Source: Pseudothauera lacus (GTDB taxonomy: Bacteria > Pseudomonadota > Gammaproteobacteria > Burkholderiales > Rhodocyclaceae). Taken from it: DNA of 64,000 bases. The stretch lies in the NCBI RefSeq assembly GCF_003034845.1, contig NZ_PZKC01000009.1, positions 62,001 through 126,000 of the forward strand, read 5' to 3'. How positions within the stretch are numbered: the stretch's first letter is position 1; each line of letters begins with the position of its first letter. Of this stretch, positions 1 through 7,814 are shown piece after piece. The position numbers and the translations under genes were made by a program. The notes beneath the pieces are model-generated. The model was not told the origin of the DNA. It searched no databases and was given only the letters and a program-made list of their open reading frames with translations.

Positions 1-457
<457 letters not shown>

Positions 458-573
458 TTAGCCCAATCACTGATGGAAACCGCAGGAAAGGCCGCCCCCC
501 AAAGACGACCCGCGGCCGCAAGCCCCGTTTCCGGACCCTGCTGCACCGCCCCCCTGCACGAGAAAACCGCAGA

Positions 574-602
574 ATTATAGAAGACCTGCGCCGCCCTGGC
601 AC
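574..602 (-). promoter_or_regulatory. putative nqrA promoter
   Basis: On the minus strand a perfect TATAAT lies at 579..574. With a 17-bp spacer it is preceded by GTGCCA at 602..597 (4 of 6 matches to TTGACA). The resulting leader to the nqrA ATG at 454 would be about 110 nt. Assigned from sequence match only. Confidence 0.45.
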
Positions 603-679
603 ACGGCGAACACCGATTTTCGCCTGCCAGCGGTTTCCAGAATGACCCGCAGACGCTACATAAGAATCTGATTAATAAC

Positions 680-711
680 GCCGGAACCCAACGCCGGCGA
701 GAGCTTCCGGC
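680..711 (-). terminator. possible terminator hairpin after the fadD-fadB-fadA-DUF4442 unit
   Basis: A 7-bp inverted repeat (GCCGGAA at 680-686, TTCCGGC at 705-711) overlaps the stop of the DUF4442 gene and contains the inner palindrome CGCCGGCG. On the minus strand it is followed by the T-rich GTTATTAATC. This is weaker than a classical intrinsic terminator because the T-run is broken. Confidence 0.4.
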
Positions 712-1226
712 TAGGGCGCGGGGGTTCTGGCGAGCTTCTCGCGGTAGTGCGCCCGGGTTGCGCAATAGACTGTCTTTTCCAGCTCGACGTGCACCCGGCC
801 GTGGCCGTCGCGCAGTTCGACGCGGAAGACGCGCTCGGCCTCGCCACGCTCGCGCAGTTCCTCACGCACGCCGGCAACGGTGGTCTCGTCGATGTGGAAG
901 TCGGCGTAGAGGTGGCTGCGCCCGGGGCGGCGGTGGCGGATCTGCCCGGCCTTGTCCCACACCACCACGTCGTGGTCGAGCTGAAGGGCAAGAAGCATCG
1001 CGAACATCGGGTCGGTGGCGGCGTACATCGCCCCGCCGAAGATCGCCCCGGCGGGATTCACCGTACGCCAGGAGTGGCGCAGCATCACCCGGATGCTGCG
1101 CAGGTCGCGCGCCACATGCACCACCCGCCCGCCGCTGGCGCGGTAGGACGGATAGAGATTGAAGCCGACACGCAGTACCGCCGCGCGCAGGCGCGGCGGT
1201 ACGCGGTCGAGCAGTTTCGGCCGCAC
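711..1226 (-). CDS. DUF4442 / PaaI-like hotdog-fold protein (probable acyl-CoA thioesterase)
   Basis: This 171-residue protein belongs to the DUF4442 hotdog-fold group, relatives of acyl-CoA thioesterases. The family signature region NPAGAIFGGAMYAATDPM sits in the first half, followed by a VVVWDKAG strand and a conserved basic stretch. It is the last gene of the fadD-fadB-fadA unit. The GTG at 1226 is chosen because it starts 7 bp after the thiolase stop; an in-frame GTG at 1262 would add 12 residues inside fadA. A likely role is to hydrolyse acyl-CoA and recycle CoA during beta-oxidation (inference; the substrate is unknown). Confidence 0.8.
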   Translation of the reverse strand: MRPKLLDRVPPRLRAAVLRVGFNLYPSYRASGGRVVHVARDLRSIRVMLRHSWRTVNPAGAIFGGAMYAATDPMFAMLLALQLDHDVVVWDKAGQIRHRRPGRSHLYADFHIDETTVAGVREELRERGEAERVFRVELRDGHGRVHVELEKTVYCATRAHYREKLARTPAP

Positions 1227-1233
1227 GGACGGC

Positions 1234-2433
1234 TCAGACGCGCTCGAACACCCCGGCCGCACCCATCCCGGTGCCGATGCACATGCTGATCAGGCCGTAG
1301 CGCAGGCCCGGGTCGCGCTGCATGGCGGCCATCAGCGTGGCGGCACGGATCGCCCCGGTGGCTCCGAGCGGGTGACCGAGCGCAATCGCGCCACCGAGCG
1401 GGTTCACCCGCGCCGGGTCCATGTCGAGCTGGCGCATCACCGCCAGCGCTTGCGCGGCGAAGGCTTCGTTGAGCTCACTCCAGCCGATGTCGCCGAGCTG
1501 CACGCCGGCCGCGGCGAGCGCGCGCGGGATGGCCTCCACCGGACCGATGCCCATCACCTCGGGCGGCACACCGGCCACCGCGAAGGACGCGAAACGCGCG
1601 ATCGGCGTGGCCTTGTAGCGCTTCAGCGCGGCTTCCGACATCAGCAGCACGGCGCCGGCGCCGTCGGACATCTGCGAGCTGTTGCCGGCGGTCACCGAAC
1701 CGCGCGCGGCGAACACCGGGCGCAGCTTGGCGAGACTCTCCGGTGTGGCGTCGGCGCGCGGCCCCTCGTCGTGCTCACAGAGGCGCTCGACCACCCGCAC
1801 CGTGCCGCCTTCGCCGGGCAGGTGGACGCGCACGCTGTAGGGCGTGATCTCATCGGCAAACTGCCCGCTGGCGATCGCCGCGCAGGCGCGGCGGTGCGAC
1901 TCCAGCGCGAAGGCGTCCTGATCGTCGCGGCTGACCTGCCATTTCGCCGCCACCTTCTCGGCGGTCAGGCCCATGCCGTAGGCGATGGCGACGTTCTCGG
2001 CCTTGTCGAAGATCGCCGGGTTGAGGCTGACCTTGTTGCCCATGATCTGCGGCATCGCGCTCATCGACTCGGTGCCGGCGGCGATCATCACGTCGGCCTC
2101 GCCAAGGCGGATGCGGTTGGCGGCATCGGCCACCGCCTGCAGCCCGGAGGCGCAGAAGCGGTTGATGGTGATCCCCGGCACACGGTCCGGCAGACCGGCC
2201 AGCAAGAGGCCGATGCGCGCCACGTTCATGCCCTGCTCGGCTTCCGGCATGGCGCAGCCGACCACCACGTCGCCAATCTCGGCGGCGTCCAGCCCCGGCA
2301 CCTTGCCGACCACCGCGCGCAGCACGTGGGCCAGCATGTCGTCCGGGCGTACGTGGCGGAACATGCCGTTGCGCTTGGACACCGGCGTGCGGGTGGCGGC
2401 AACGATGTAGGCGTCCTGAATCTGCTTGCTCAT
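1234..2433 (-). CDS. fadA: acetyl-CoA acyltransferase (3-ketoacyl-CoA thiolase)
   Basis: Thiolase of 399 residues, normal for FadA. It catalyses CoA-dependent cleavage of 3-ketoacyl-CoA, the last step of beta-oxidation, in the cytoplasm. The acylated cysteine is Cys94 in NRFCASGLQAV. The ELNEAFAAQ segment, the GHPLGATGA histidine motif and the second catalytic cysteine in MCIGTGMGAAG are all present. The ATG at 2433 is preceded by a strong AAAGGAGA ribosome site. The gene follows the FadN-type dehydrogenase/hydratase by 30 bp and precedes the DUF4442 gene, in the same unit as the acyl-CoA ligase. Confidence 0.95.
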   Translation of the reverse strand: MSKQIQDAYIVAATRTPVSKRNGMFRHVRPDDMLAHVLRAVVGKVPGLDAAEIGDVVVGCAMPEAEQGMNVARIGLLLAGLPDRVPGITINRFCASGLQAVADAANRIRLGEADVMIAAGTESMSAMPQIMGNKVSLNPAIFDKAENVAIAYGMGLTAEKVAAKWQVSRDDQDAFALESHRRACAAIASGQFADEITPYSVRVHLPGEGGTVRVVERLCEHDEGPRADATPESLAKLRPVFAARGSVTAGNSSQMSDGAGAVLLMSEAALKRYKATPIARFASFAVAGVPPEVMGIGPVEAIPRALAAAGVQLGDIGWSELNEAFAAQALAVMRQLDMDPARVNPLGGAIALGHPLGATGAIRAATLMAAMQRDPGLRYGLISMCIGTGMGAAGVFERV

Positions 2434-2463
2434 CTGTGTTGTCTCCTTTCAGGCAGCGCGCGC

Positions 2464-4845
2464 TCAGTTGCGCAGCGGCTTGCCGGTTTCCAGCATGTGC
2501 ACGATGCGCTGCTGGGTCTTGTCGTTCTTCAGCAGCTCGACGAACTGCGCGCGCTCGACGTCGAGGATCCACTGCTCGGAGACCCGCGCATTGGTGTCCA
2601 CCTCGCCGCCGCACAGCGCGATGGCGGCGGCCTTGGCGACACGGTAGTCGTGCGCCGAGATGAAACCGCCTTCCATCATGTTCACCAGCATCATTTCGCA
2701 GGTGGCCACGCCGTTGCGCCCGGCCACCACGACCTGGCGCTCAACCAGCGGCGCTCGCCAGCCGGCCTCGGCCAGGGCGCGGGCGCGGCGGATCGCCACG
2801 TAGAGCAGTTCGTGGGCGTTGAACAGCACGTCGTCCCCCGCTTTGGCAAAGCCGAGCTGCACGGCCTCCAGCGCGCTCTTCGCCACGGTAGCCATGGCAA
2901 TGGTCTGGAAGGCGGTCTGCACGTAGGGGAAGGCGTCGCCGCCGGCCGCGCGCTGCGCCAGGCGATGGGCCTGCAGGGCGAACTCCTTGCTGCCGCCGCC
3001 GGCCGGGATAAGGCCGACACCCACTTCCACCAGGCCGATGTAGCTCTCCAGCGCCATCACGCGGTGCGCCGCATGCATGGCGAACTCGCAGCCGCCGCCC
3101 AGCGCCATGCCCTGCACTGCCGCAACCACCGGCACCTGGGCGTGCTTGAGGGTCATCGAGGCCTGCTGGAACTTGGCCACCGTCTTCTCCAGCATGTCGA
3201 ACTGGCCGGCCTGGCAGGCCGCGGCCACCTGCTGCAGATTGGCGCCCACGGCAAAGGGCGCCTCGTGCCACAGCACCACGCCGTCCAGATCGCGCTCGGC
3301 GCGCGCCACGGCCTCGATCAGGCCGTCGAGCACCTCGTCGCCGATGGCATGCATCTTCGACTTGAAGGACAGGATGCCGATGCGGGCATCCTGGTCAGGA
3401 CGCACCCACAGGCGCACCCCGTCGTTCTCCCACAGGGTGTCACCGCGTGCGCGCGGCGCCTCACCCATGACCTGCTCGGGGTAGAGCTGGCGCTCATACA
3501 CCGGCAACGCGGAGCGCGCCTTCAGCGCATCGTCCGCGGCGCTGTAGGAGCCGGCGGCCTCATGCACGCCGGCACGCTGGAACACCCAGGCCGGCAGCGG
3601 CGCAGTGGCCATTGCGCGCCCGGCATCGATGTCCGCGCGCACCATTTCGGCGACCTCGCGCCAACCGGCGGCCTGCCAGGTCTCGAACGGCCCCTGCGCC
3701 CAGCCGAAGCCCCAGCGCATTGCCAGATCGAGGTCGCGGGCGTTGTCGGCGATCGCCCCCAGATGCACCGCGCAGTAGTGGAAGACGTCGCGGAAGATGG
3801 ACCACAGGAACTGCGCCTGCGGATGCGGGCTGGCGGCCAGACGGGCGAACTTCTCCCGCGGGTCGCGCAGCTTGAGGATCTCGTCCACCTCGGGCGCCAC
3901 CTCACCAGCGCTGGCGCGGTAGTCCTGCTGCGCCAGGTCGAGCACCATGATCTGCTTGCCTTCCTTGCGGAAGATGCCGGCGCGGGTTTTCTGACCCAGC
4001 GCGCCCTTGGCGATCAGCGCCTGCAACCACGCGGGCGTTGCGAAATGCGCATGCCAGGGATCGTCCGGCAGGGTGGCCTGCATGGTGCCGACCACGTGCG
4101 CCAGGGTGTCCAGGCCGACCACGTCGGCGGTGCGGTAGGTGGCGCTCTTGGGGCGGCCGATGCGCGGCCCGGTGAGCGCGTCCACCTCGTCGAAGCCCAG
4201 CCCGAGGCGGGCGGTGTGGTGCATCACGGCGAGGATGGAGAACACGCCGACGCGGTTGGCGACGAAGTTGGGGGTGTCCTTGGCGCGCACGATGCCCTTG
4301 CCCAGGCGACTGGTGAGCCAGGTCTCCAGCGCATCGAGCATGGACGCATCGCTGTCGCGGGTAGCGATCAGCTCGACCAGCGGCATGTAGCGCGGCGGGT
4401 TGAAGAAGTGGATGCCGCAGAAGCGCCCGCGCAGTGCCGCCGGCATGCCTTCGGCGAGCGCGTTGATCGACAGCCCCGAGGTGTTGGAGGCGAAGATCGC
4501 GTCCGCACGGATGTAGGGCGCGACCTTGGCGTAGAGGTCGAGCTTCCACTCCATCTTCTCGGCGATGGCCTCGATGATCAGGTCGCAGTCGCGCAACTGT
4601 TCGAGGTCGCTGCCGTAGTTGGCCGCATCGATGAAGGCCAGGCGGTCGCGGGTGGCGAGCGGGGCGGGGTCGAGCTTCTTCAGCGCGGCGAGCGCGCGGT
4701 CGACCACGGCATTGGGCTTGCCGTCCTGCGCCGGCAGGTCGAAGAGCACCACCGGCACGTCGGCACTGGCGCAATGGGCGGCGATCTGCGCGCCCATGAC
4801 GCCGGCGCCAAGCACGGCGACCTTGCGGATATTCAGTCTGTTCAC
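2464..4845 (-). CDS. 3-hydroxyacyl-CoA dehydrogenase / enoyl-CoA hydratase, FadN-type domain order
   Basis: Bifunctional beta-oxidation enzyme of 793 residues. The dehydrogenase part comes first: a Rossmann motif GAGVMG at about 13-18, IHFFNPPRYMPLVE near 150, then the C-terminal dehydrogenase domain. The enoyl-CoA hydratase (crotonase) part is C-terminal, with GMALGGGCEFAMHA and LVEVGVGLIPAGGG. This order (dehydrogenase, then hydratase) is that of Bacillus FadN-like proteins and is the reverse of E. coli FadB/FadJ. The GTG at 4845 is the start because GAGGAGG lies 5 bp upstream; a longer reading from 4875 would place that ribosome site inside the protein. It sits between the acyl-CoA ligase and thiolase genes, completing one activation-to-cleavage cassette. 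Confidence 0.93.
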   Translation of the reverse strand: MNRLNIRKVAVLGAGVMGAQIAAHCASADVPVVLFDLPAQDGKPNAVVDRALAALKKLDPAPLATRDRLAFIDAANYGSDLEQLRDCDLIIEAIAEKMEWKLDLYAKVAPYIRADAIFASNTSGLSINALAEGMPAALRGRFCGIHFFNPPRYMPLVELIATRDSDASMLDALETWLTSRLGKGIVRAKDTPNFVANRVGVFSILAVMHHTARLGLGFDEVDALTGPRIGRPKSATYRTADVVGLDTLAHVVGTMQATLPDDPWHAHFATPAWLQALIAKGALGQKTRAGIFRKEGKQIMVLDLAQQDYRASAGEVAPEVDEILKLRDPREKFARLAASPHPQAQFLWSIFRDVFHYCAVHLGAIADNARDLDLAMRWGFGWAQGPFETWQAAGWREVAEMVRADIDAGRAMATAPLPAWVFQRAGVHEAAGSYSAADDALKARSALPVYERQLYPEQVMGEAPRARGDTLWENDGVRLWVRPDQDARIGILSFKSKMHAIGDEVLDGLIEAVARAERDLDGVVLWHEAPFAVGANLQQVAAACQAGQFDMLEKTVAKFQQASMTLKHAQVPVVAAVQGMALGGGCEFAMHAAHRVMALESYIGLVEVGVGLIPAGGGSKEFALQAHRLAQRAAGGDAFPYVQTAFQTIAMATVAKSALEAVQLGFAKAGDDVLFNAHELLYVAIRRARALAEAGWRAPLVERQVVVAGRNGVATCEMMLVNMMEGGFISAHDYRVAKAAAIALCGGEVDTNARVSEQWILDVERAQFVELLKNDKTQQRIVHMLETGKPLRN

Positions 4846-4866
4846 GAACTCCTCCTCATTTAATGG

Positions 4867-4891
4867 GGGGCGCACTGCGGTGGCGCGCCCC
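4867..4891 (-). other. intercistronic hairpin between the acyl-CoA ligase and FadN-type genes
   Basis: The inverted repeat GGGGCGC (4867-4873) / GCGCCCC (4885-4891) has an 11-nt loop. It lies in the 72-bp gap just upstream of the ribosome site of the dehydrogenase/hydratase gene. It has no T-run of terminator quality. It may modulate expression within the operon. Confidence 0.35.
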
Positions 4892-4917
4892 GTTCAGGCC
4901 AATCGACAGCCCACCGT

Positions 4918-6546
4918 TCACGCGAAGCGCTCACGCAGCGCGCGCTTGTTGATCTTGCCGACGCTGGTGCGGTCCAGTGCGTCGATGAAAAGCACCTTCT
5001 CCGGCACCGCAAACTTGGACAGATGGCCGGCCGCCACCGAACGCGTGACGTGTTCGCACACCGCGGCCGCATCGAGCGTCGCACCGGGCTTGACGACCAC
5101 CAGCGCGGCAGGACGCTCGCCCCACTTCTCGTCGGCGATGCCGATCACCGCCACCTCGGCGACGCCCGGGCAACGCGCGATGACATCCTCGATCTCCAGC
5201 GACGACACCCACTCACCGCCAGTCTTGATCACGTCCTTGATGCGGTCGGTGACCTGCAGGTAACCACGCGCATCGATGTGGCCGATGTCCTGGGTGTGCA
5301 GCCAGCCCTGCTCCCAGAGGTGCTCGGAAGCCTCGGGATTGTTGAGGTAGCCCTGCGTCAGCCAGGGCGCGCGCACCACCACTTCACCCACGGCACGGCC
5401 GTCGCGCGGCTGTGGCTGCATGTTGCCATCCACGGTGCGCAGATCGACGAGGGGGATGGGCCGGCCGGTCTTGGTACGCAGATCGACGTTGGGCGCACTG
5501 AGGTCGGCGTCGACGGGCAACTGGGCGAGGGTGAGGATGGGGCAGGTCTCCGACATCCCGTAGCCGGTGAATACATCGATGCCGCGCGCCAGCGCGGCTT
5601 CGGCGAGGCTGCCGGGAAGGGCCGAGCCGCCGATGATCATCTTCCAACCCGAGAGGTCGACCTCGCGCCCGGCCGGCGCATGCAGGAGCATCATCAGGAT
5701 GGTCGGCACGCAGTGCGACAGGGTGACGCCCTCGGCGACCTTCAGGCGCAGCAGATGGTCGGGGATGTAACGCCCCGGATAGACCTGCTTGACCCCGGCC
5801 ATGGTCGCCACATAGGGCACGCCCCAGGCGTGAACGTGGAACATCGGCGTGATCGGCATGTAGACGTCACCGCGGTGCAGGCGCCCCTGCACCGGGGACA
5901 GTCCCAGCGCGGCACTGACCGCGAGGGTATGCAGGACAAGCTGGCGGTGGCTGAAGTACACGCCCTTGGGCAAGCCGGTGGTGCCGGTGGTGTAGAAGGT
6001 GGTGGCGCGGGTGTTCTCGTCGAAATCGGGGAAGTCGAAATCGGCACTGCAGCCCGCGAGCAAGGCTTCGTACTCGCCGGCAAAGCCTTCCGGTAGCGCC
6101 TGCGCATCGTCGCTCAAGAGCACCAGGCAGCGCACGCCATCGAGCTGATCGCGGATCTGTGCGAGCAGCGGCAGGAACTCGGCGTTCACCAGCAGCACGC
6201 TGGCGCCGGCGTGGTTGAGGGTATAGACGATCTGCTCGGGTGAGAGGCGGATGTTCACCGTCTGCAGCACCGCGCCGTACATCGGTACCGCAAAGAAGGC
6301 TTCGAGATAGCGGTGGCTGTCCCAGTCCATCACCGCCACGGTATCACCCTGCGCCACGCCCAGTTCGCCGAGCAGGCTGCCGAAGCGGCCGATGCGCTCG
6401 AACAGATCCGCGTAGCGCATGCGCAGGCGGTCGGAATAGACGATCTCCTGCTCCAGCGCGAACGCCTTCGGGGCGTGCAGCAACTGCTTGATGAGCAACG
6501 GATAGCTGTAGGCGGACGGCGTGACGGCGATGTTGTGGCTCTTCAT
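4918..6546 (-). CDS. fadD: AMP-forming fatty-acid--CoA ligase (AlkK/FadD family)
   Basis: ANL-superfamily acyl-CoA synthetase of 542 residues. It activates a fatty acid to acyl-CoA via an acyl-adenylate in the cytoplasm. The phosphate-binding loop TTFYTTGTTGLPKGV is at about 182-196, the YGMSETCP motif at 329-336, the TGD-type region near TQDIGHIDARGYLQVTDR, and the catalytic lysine in SVGKINKRAL at about 531. Length and motifs fit the AlkK-like medium/long-chain ligases rather than the longer eukaryotic-like forms. The ATG at 6546 is chosen for its AAGGGAG ribosome site. It is the first gene of a four-gene unit. A TetR-type operator and a TATAAT lie about 100-130 bp upstream, so derepression by acyl-CoA is likely. 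Confidence 0.92.
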   Translation of the reverse strand: MKSHNIAVTPSAYSYPLLIKQLLHAPKAFALEQEIVYSDRLRMRYADLFERIGRFGSLLGELGVAQGDTVAVMDWDSHRYLEAFFAVPMYGAVLQTVNIRLSPEQIVYTLNHAGASVLLVNAEFLPLLAQIRDQLDGVRCLVLLSDDAQALPEGFAGEYEALLAGCSADFDFPDFDENTRATTFYTTGTTGLPKGVYFSHRQLVLHTLAVSAALGLSPVQGRLHRGDVYMPITPMFHVHAWGVPYVATMAGVKQVYPGRYIPDHLLRLKVAEGVTLSHCVPTILMMLLHAPAGREVDLSGWKMIIGGSALPGSLAEAALARGIDVFTGYGMSETCPILTLAQLPVDADLSAPNVDLRTKTGRPIPLVDLRTVDGNMQPQPRDGRAVGEVVVRAPWLTQGYLNNPEASEHLWEQGWLHTQDIGHIDARGYLQVTDRIKDVIKTGGEWVSSLEIEDVIARCPGVAEVAVIGIADEKWGERPAALVVVKPGATLDAAAVCEHVTRSVAAGHLSKFAVPEKVLFIDALDRTSVGKINKRALRERFA

Positions 6547-6641
6547 GGCGCTCCCTTTCATTGTCCAGTGCATGGTGGCAGAGCCCTCGGCGCGCACCCT
6601 GCACGCGACACCCGTACAGCGGACGGGGACGGTCGAGGCCC

Positions 6642-6665
6642 GGATTTGAACAGTCGTTCAAATCC
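6642..6665. promoter_or_regulatory. operator A (TetR/PsrA-type) for the fadD unit
   Basis: Perfect inverted repeat GGATTTGAAC-agtc-GTTCAAATCC. Its 20-bp core at 6644-6663 (ATTTGAACAGTCGTTCAAAT) aligns base for base with similar sites at 14507-14526 and 21367-21386. It lies immediately downstream of a -10 element, a position suited to repression. Confidence 0.8.
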
Positions 6666-6672
6666 GTCCGCG

Positions 6673-6703
6673 ATTATAGCCCCGTATCCATTTCTCATGT
6701 CAG
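6673..6703 (-). promoter_or_regulatory. fadD: promoter of the fadD unit
   Basis: A perfect TATAAT lies at 6678..6673 on the minus strand, just past the second TetR gene. CTGACA at 6703..6698 (5 of 6 matches to TTGACA) gives a rather long 19-bp spacer. The predicted start point falls at the edge of operator A. Confidence 0.55.
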
Positions 6704-6710
6704 CGCCTCC

Positions 6711-7391
6711 TCAGCCCGCCGGCGGCGCCTTGAAGCCGGCAACGATGAAGGGGGTCAGCCGGCGCAGCACGGCTTCGGCGTCGCCCGCTTCCTTGAGGTC
6801 GCAGATCTCCGTCATGCGCATCACGTCCTTGCCGGCCATGGCGTAGGCGACGATGCCGACGAAGAAGTACATCCGCCAGACCACATCGGCTTCCGGCAGC
6901 GCCGGCAGGGCGCGCATGAAAGCCTGCCGATAGCGGTCGATGACCTCGGCGTACTCGGCCGGAAAGAAGGCTTCGGTGCCCGGACCGGGCTCGTAGAAGG
7001 CGCGCCCGATGAGCTGCTTGAACACCGCACCGGGAATGCCGTCACTGCGCGTCAGGCGCAGTGCCGAGGTGATGAAGGCCTCCACCAGCACCTCGATCGA
7101 CAGCGCCGCACCGGCGCTTTCGGCTTCCAGACGGTCGAGGTAGTTCACCCGGGCATTGCCGGGCTGGCCGAGCGCGCGCTGGTAGACGGCCTCCATCAGC
7201 CCCTGCTTGGAGCCGAAGTGGTAATGCGCCAGCGCCACCGGCACGCCCGCCCGCCCGGTGATCATGCGGATCGAGGTGGCGGCATAACCGCGCTCGGTAA
7301 ACAGGTGCTCGGCGGCGTCAAGGATGCGGGTCCGCGCATCGCTGCGCTCGACGCCTGCGGCCGCTGCGGCCTGCGCTGAAGAGGCGCTCAT
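6711..7391 (-). CDS. TetR/AcrR-family regulator 1
   Basis: Regulator of 226 residues with an N-terminal TetR helix-turn-helix (about 18-65; RILDAAEHLFTERGYAATS, then the YHFGSK end of the recognition helix at 57-62) and an effector-binding C-terminal half. It is the last gene of the fadE unit and overlaps the thioesterase stop by ATGA (7388-7391). It directly precedes the promoter and operator of the fadD unit. By position it may sense acyl-CoA and repress beta-oxidation genes (inference). It resembles regulator 2 (13759-14457) in length and in the helix-turn-helix but is divergent elsewhere, so the two may share the operators found here. Confidence 0.88.
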   Translation of the reverse strand: MSASSAQAAAAAGVERSDARTRILDAAEHLFTERGYAATSIRMITGRAGVPVALAHYHFGSKQGLMEAVYQRALGQPGNARVNYLDRLEAESAGAALSIEVLVEAFITSALRLTRSDGIPGAVFKQLIGRAFYEPGPGTEAFFPAEYAEVIDRYRQAFMRALPALPEADVVWRMYFFVGIVAYAMAGKDVMRMTEICDLKEAGDAEAVLRRLTPFIVAGFKAPPAG

Positions 7392-7792
7392 GGCTCACCG
7401 AGGACGCGCTTGCGCCCCTTGTCGTCGACCGCCACGTAGGTCAGGCGGGCCTCGGTGACCTTCACCACCACCGGGTTCTCGGGGTCGCGCTCGGCATACA
7501 CCTCGACATCCACGGTCACCGAGGTGCGCCCCACGGACGCCACCTCGGCGTAGAAGCTGACCAGATCGCCCACCGACACCGGCTGCTTGAACAGGAAGGA
7601 ATTCACCGCGATGGTGGCCACCCGGCACTTGGCACGGCGGCGGGCGGGAATGGCGCCGGCAATGTCGACCATCGCCATGATCCAGCCGCCGAAGACATCC
7701 CCGGCAGGATTGAGGTCGGCGGGCATGGGCATCACGCGCAGCGCGGGTTGCTTGTGTTCGGGCAGACGGGTGGGGTCGGGGGTGGTGCTCAT
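7388..7792 (-). CDS. acyl-CoA thioesterase, YciA/BFIT-like hotdog protein
   Basis: Single-hotdog thioesterase of 134 residues. The signature MPADLNPAGDVFGGWIMAMVDIAG carries the conserved Asn-Pro and the acidic residue used by the YciA family. The TIAVNSFLFKQPVSVGDLV strand and the C-terminal RKRVLGEP tail fit too. It hydrolyses acyl-CoA to free acid plus CoA. The ATG at 7792 begins the conserved part and lies 22 bp after the FadJ-like gene; an earlier start at 7849 would run into that gene. In this operon it could relieve CoA sequestration or lower the acyl-CoA signal read by the regulators (inference). Confidence 0.9.
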   Translation of the reverse strand: MSTTPDPTRLPEHKQPALRVMPMPADLNPAGDVFGGWIMAMVDIAGAIPARRRAKCRVATIAVNSFLFKQPVSVGDLVSFYAEVASVGRTSVTVDVEVYAERDPENPVVVKVTEARLTYVAVDDKGRKRVLGEP

Positions 7793-7814
7793 GCGGATCT
7801 CCGGGGTGGCAGGG

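Noticed and set aside
1159-4863. Plus-strand open frame of over 1200 codons antisense to fadA and the FadN-type gene
   Set aside because: It has His/Arg/Gly-rich, low-complexity content and no recognisable domain, and it lies wholly opposite well-supported genes. Long antisense frames are an expected effect of high GC at third positions.
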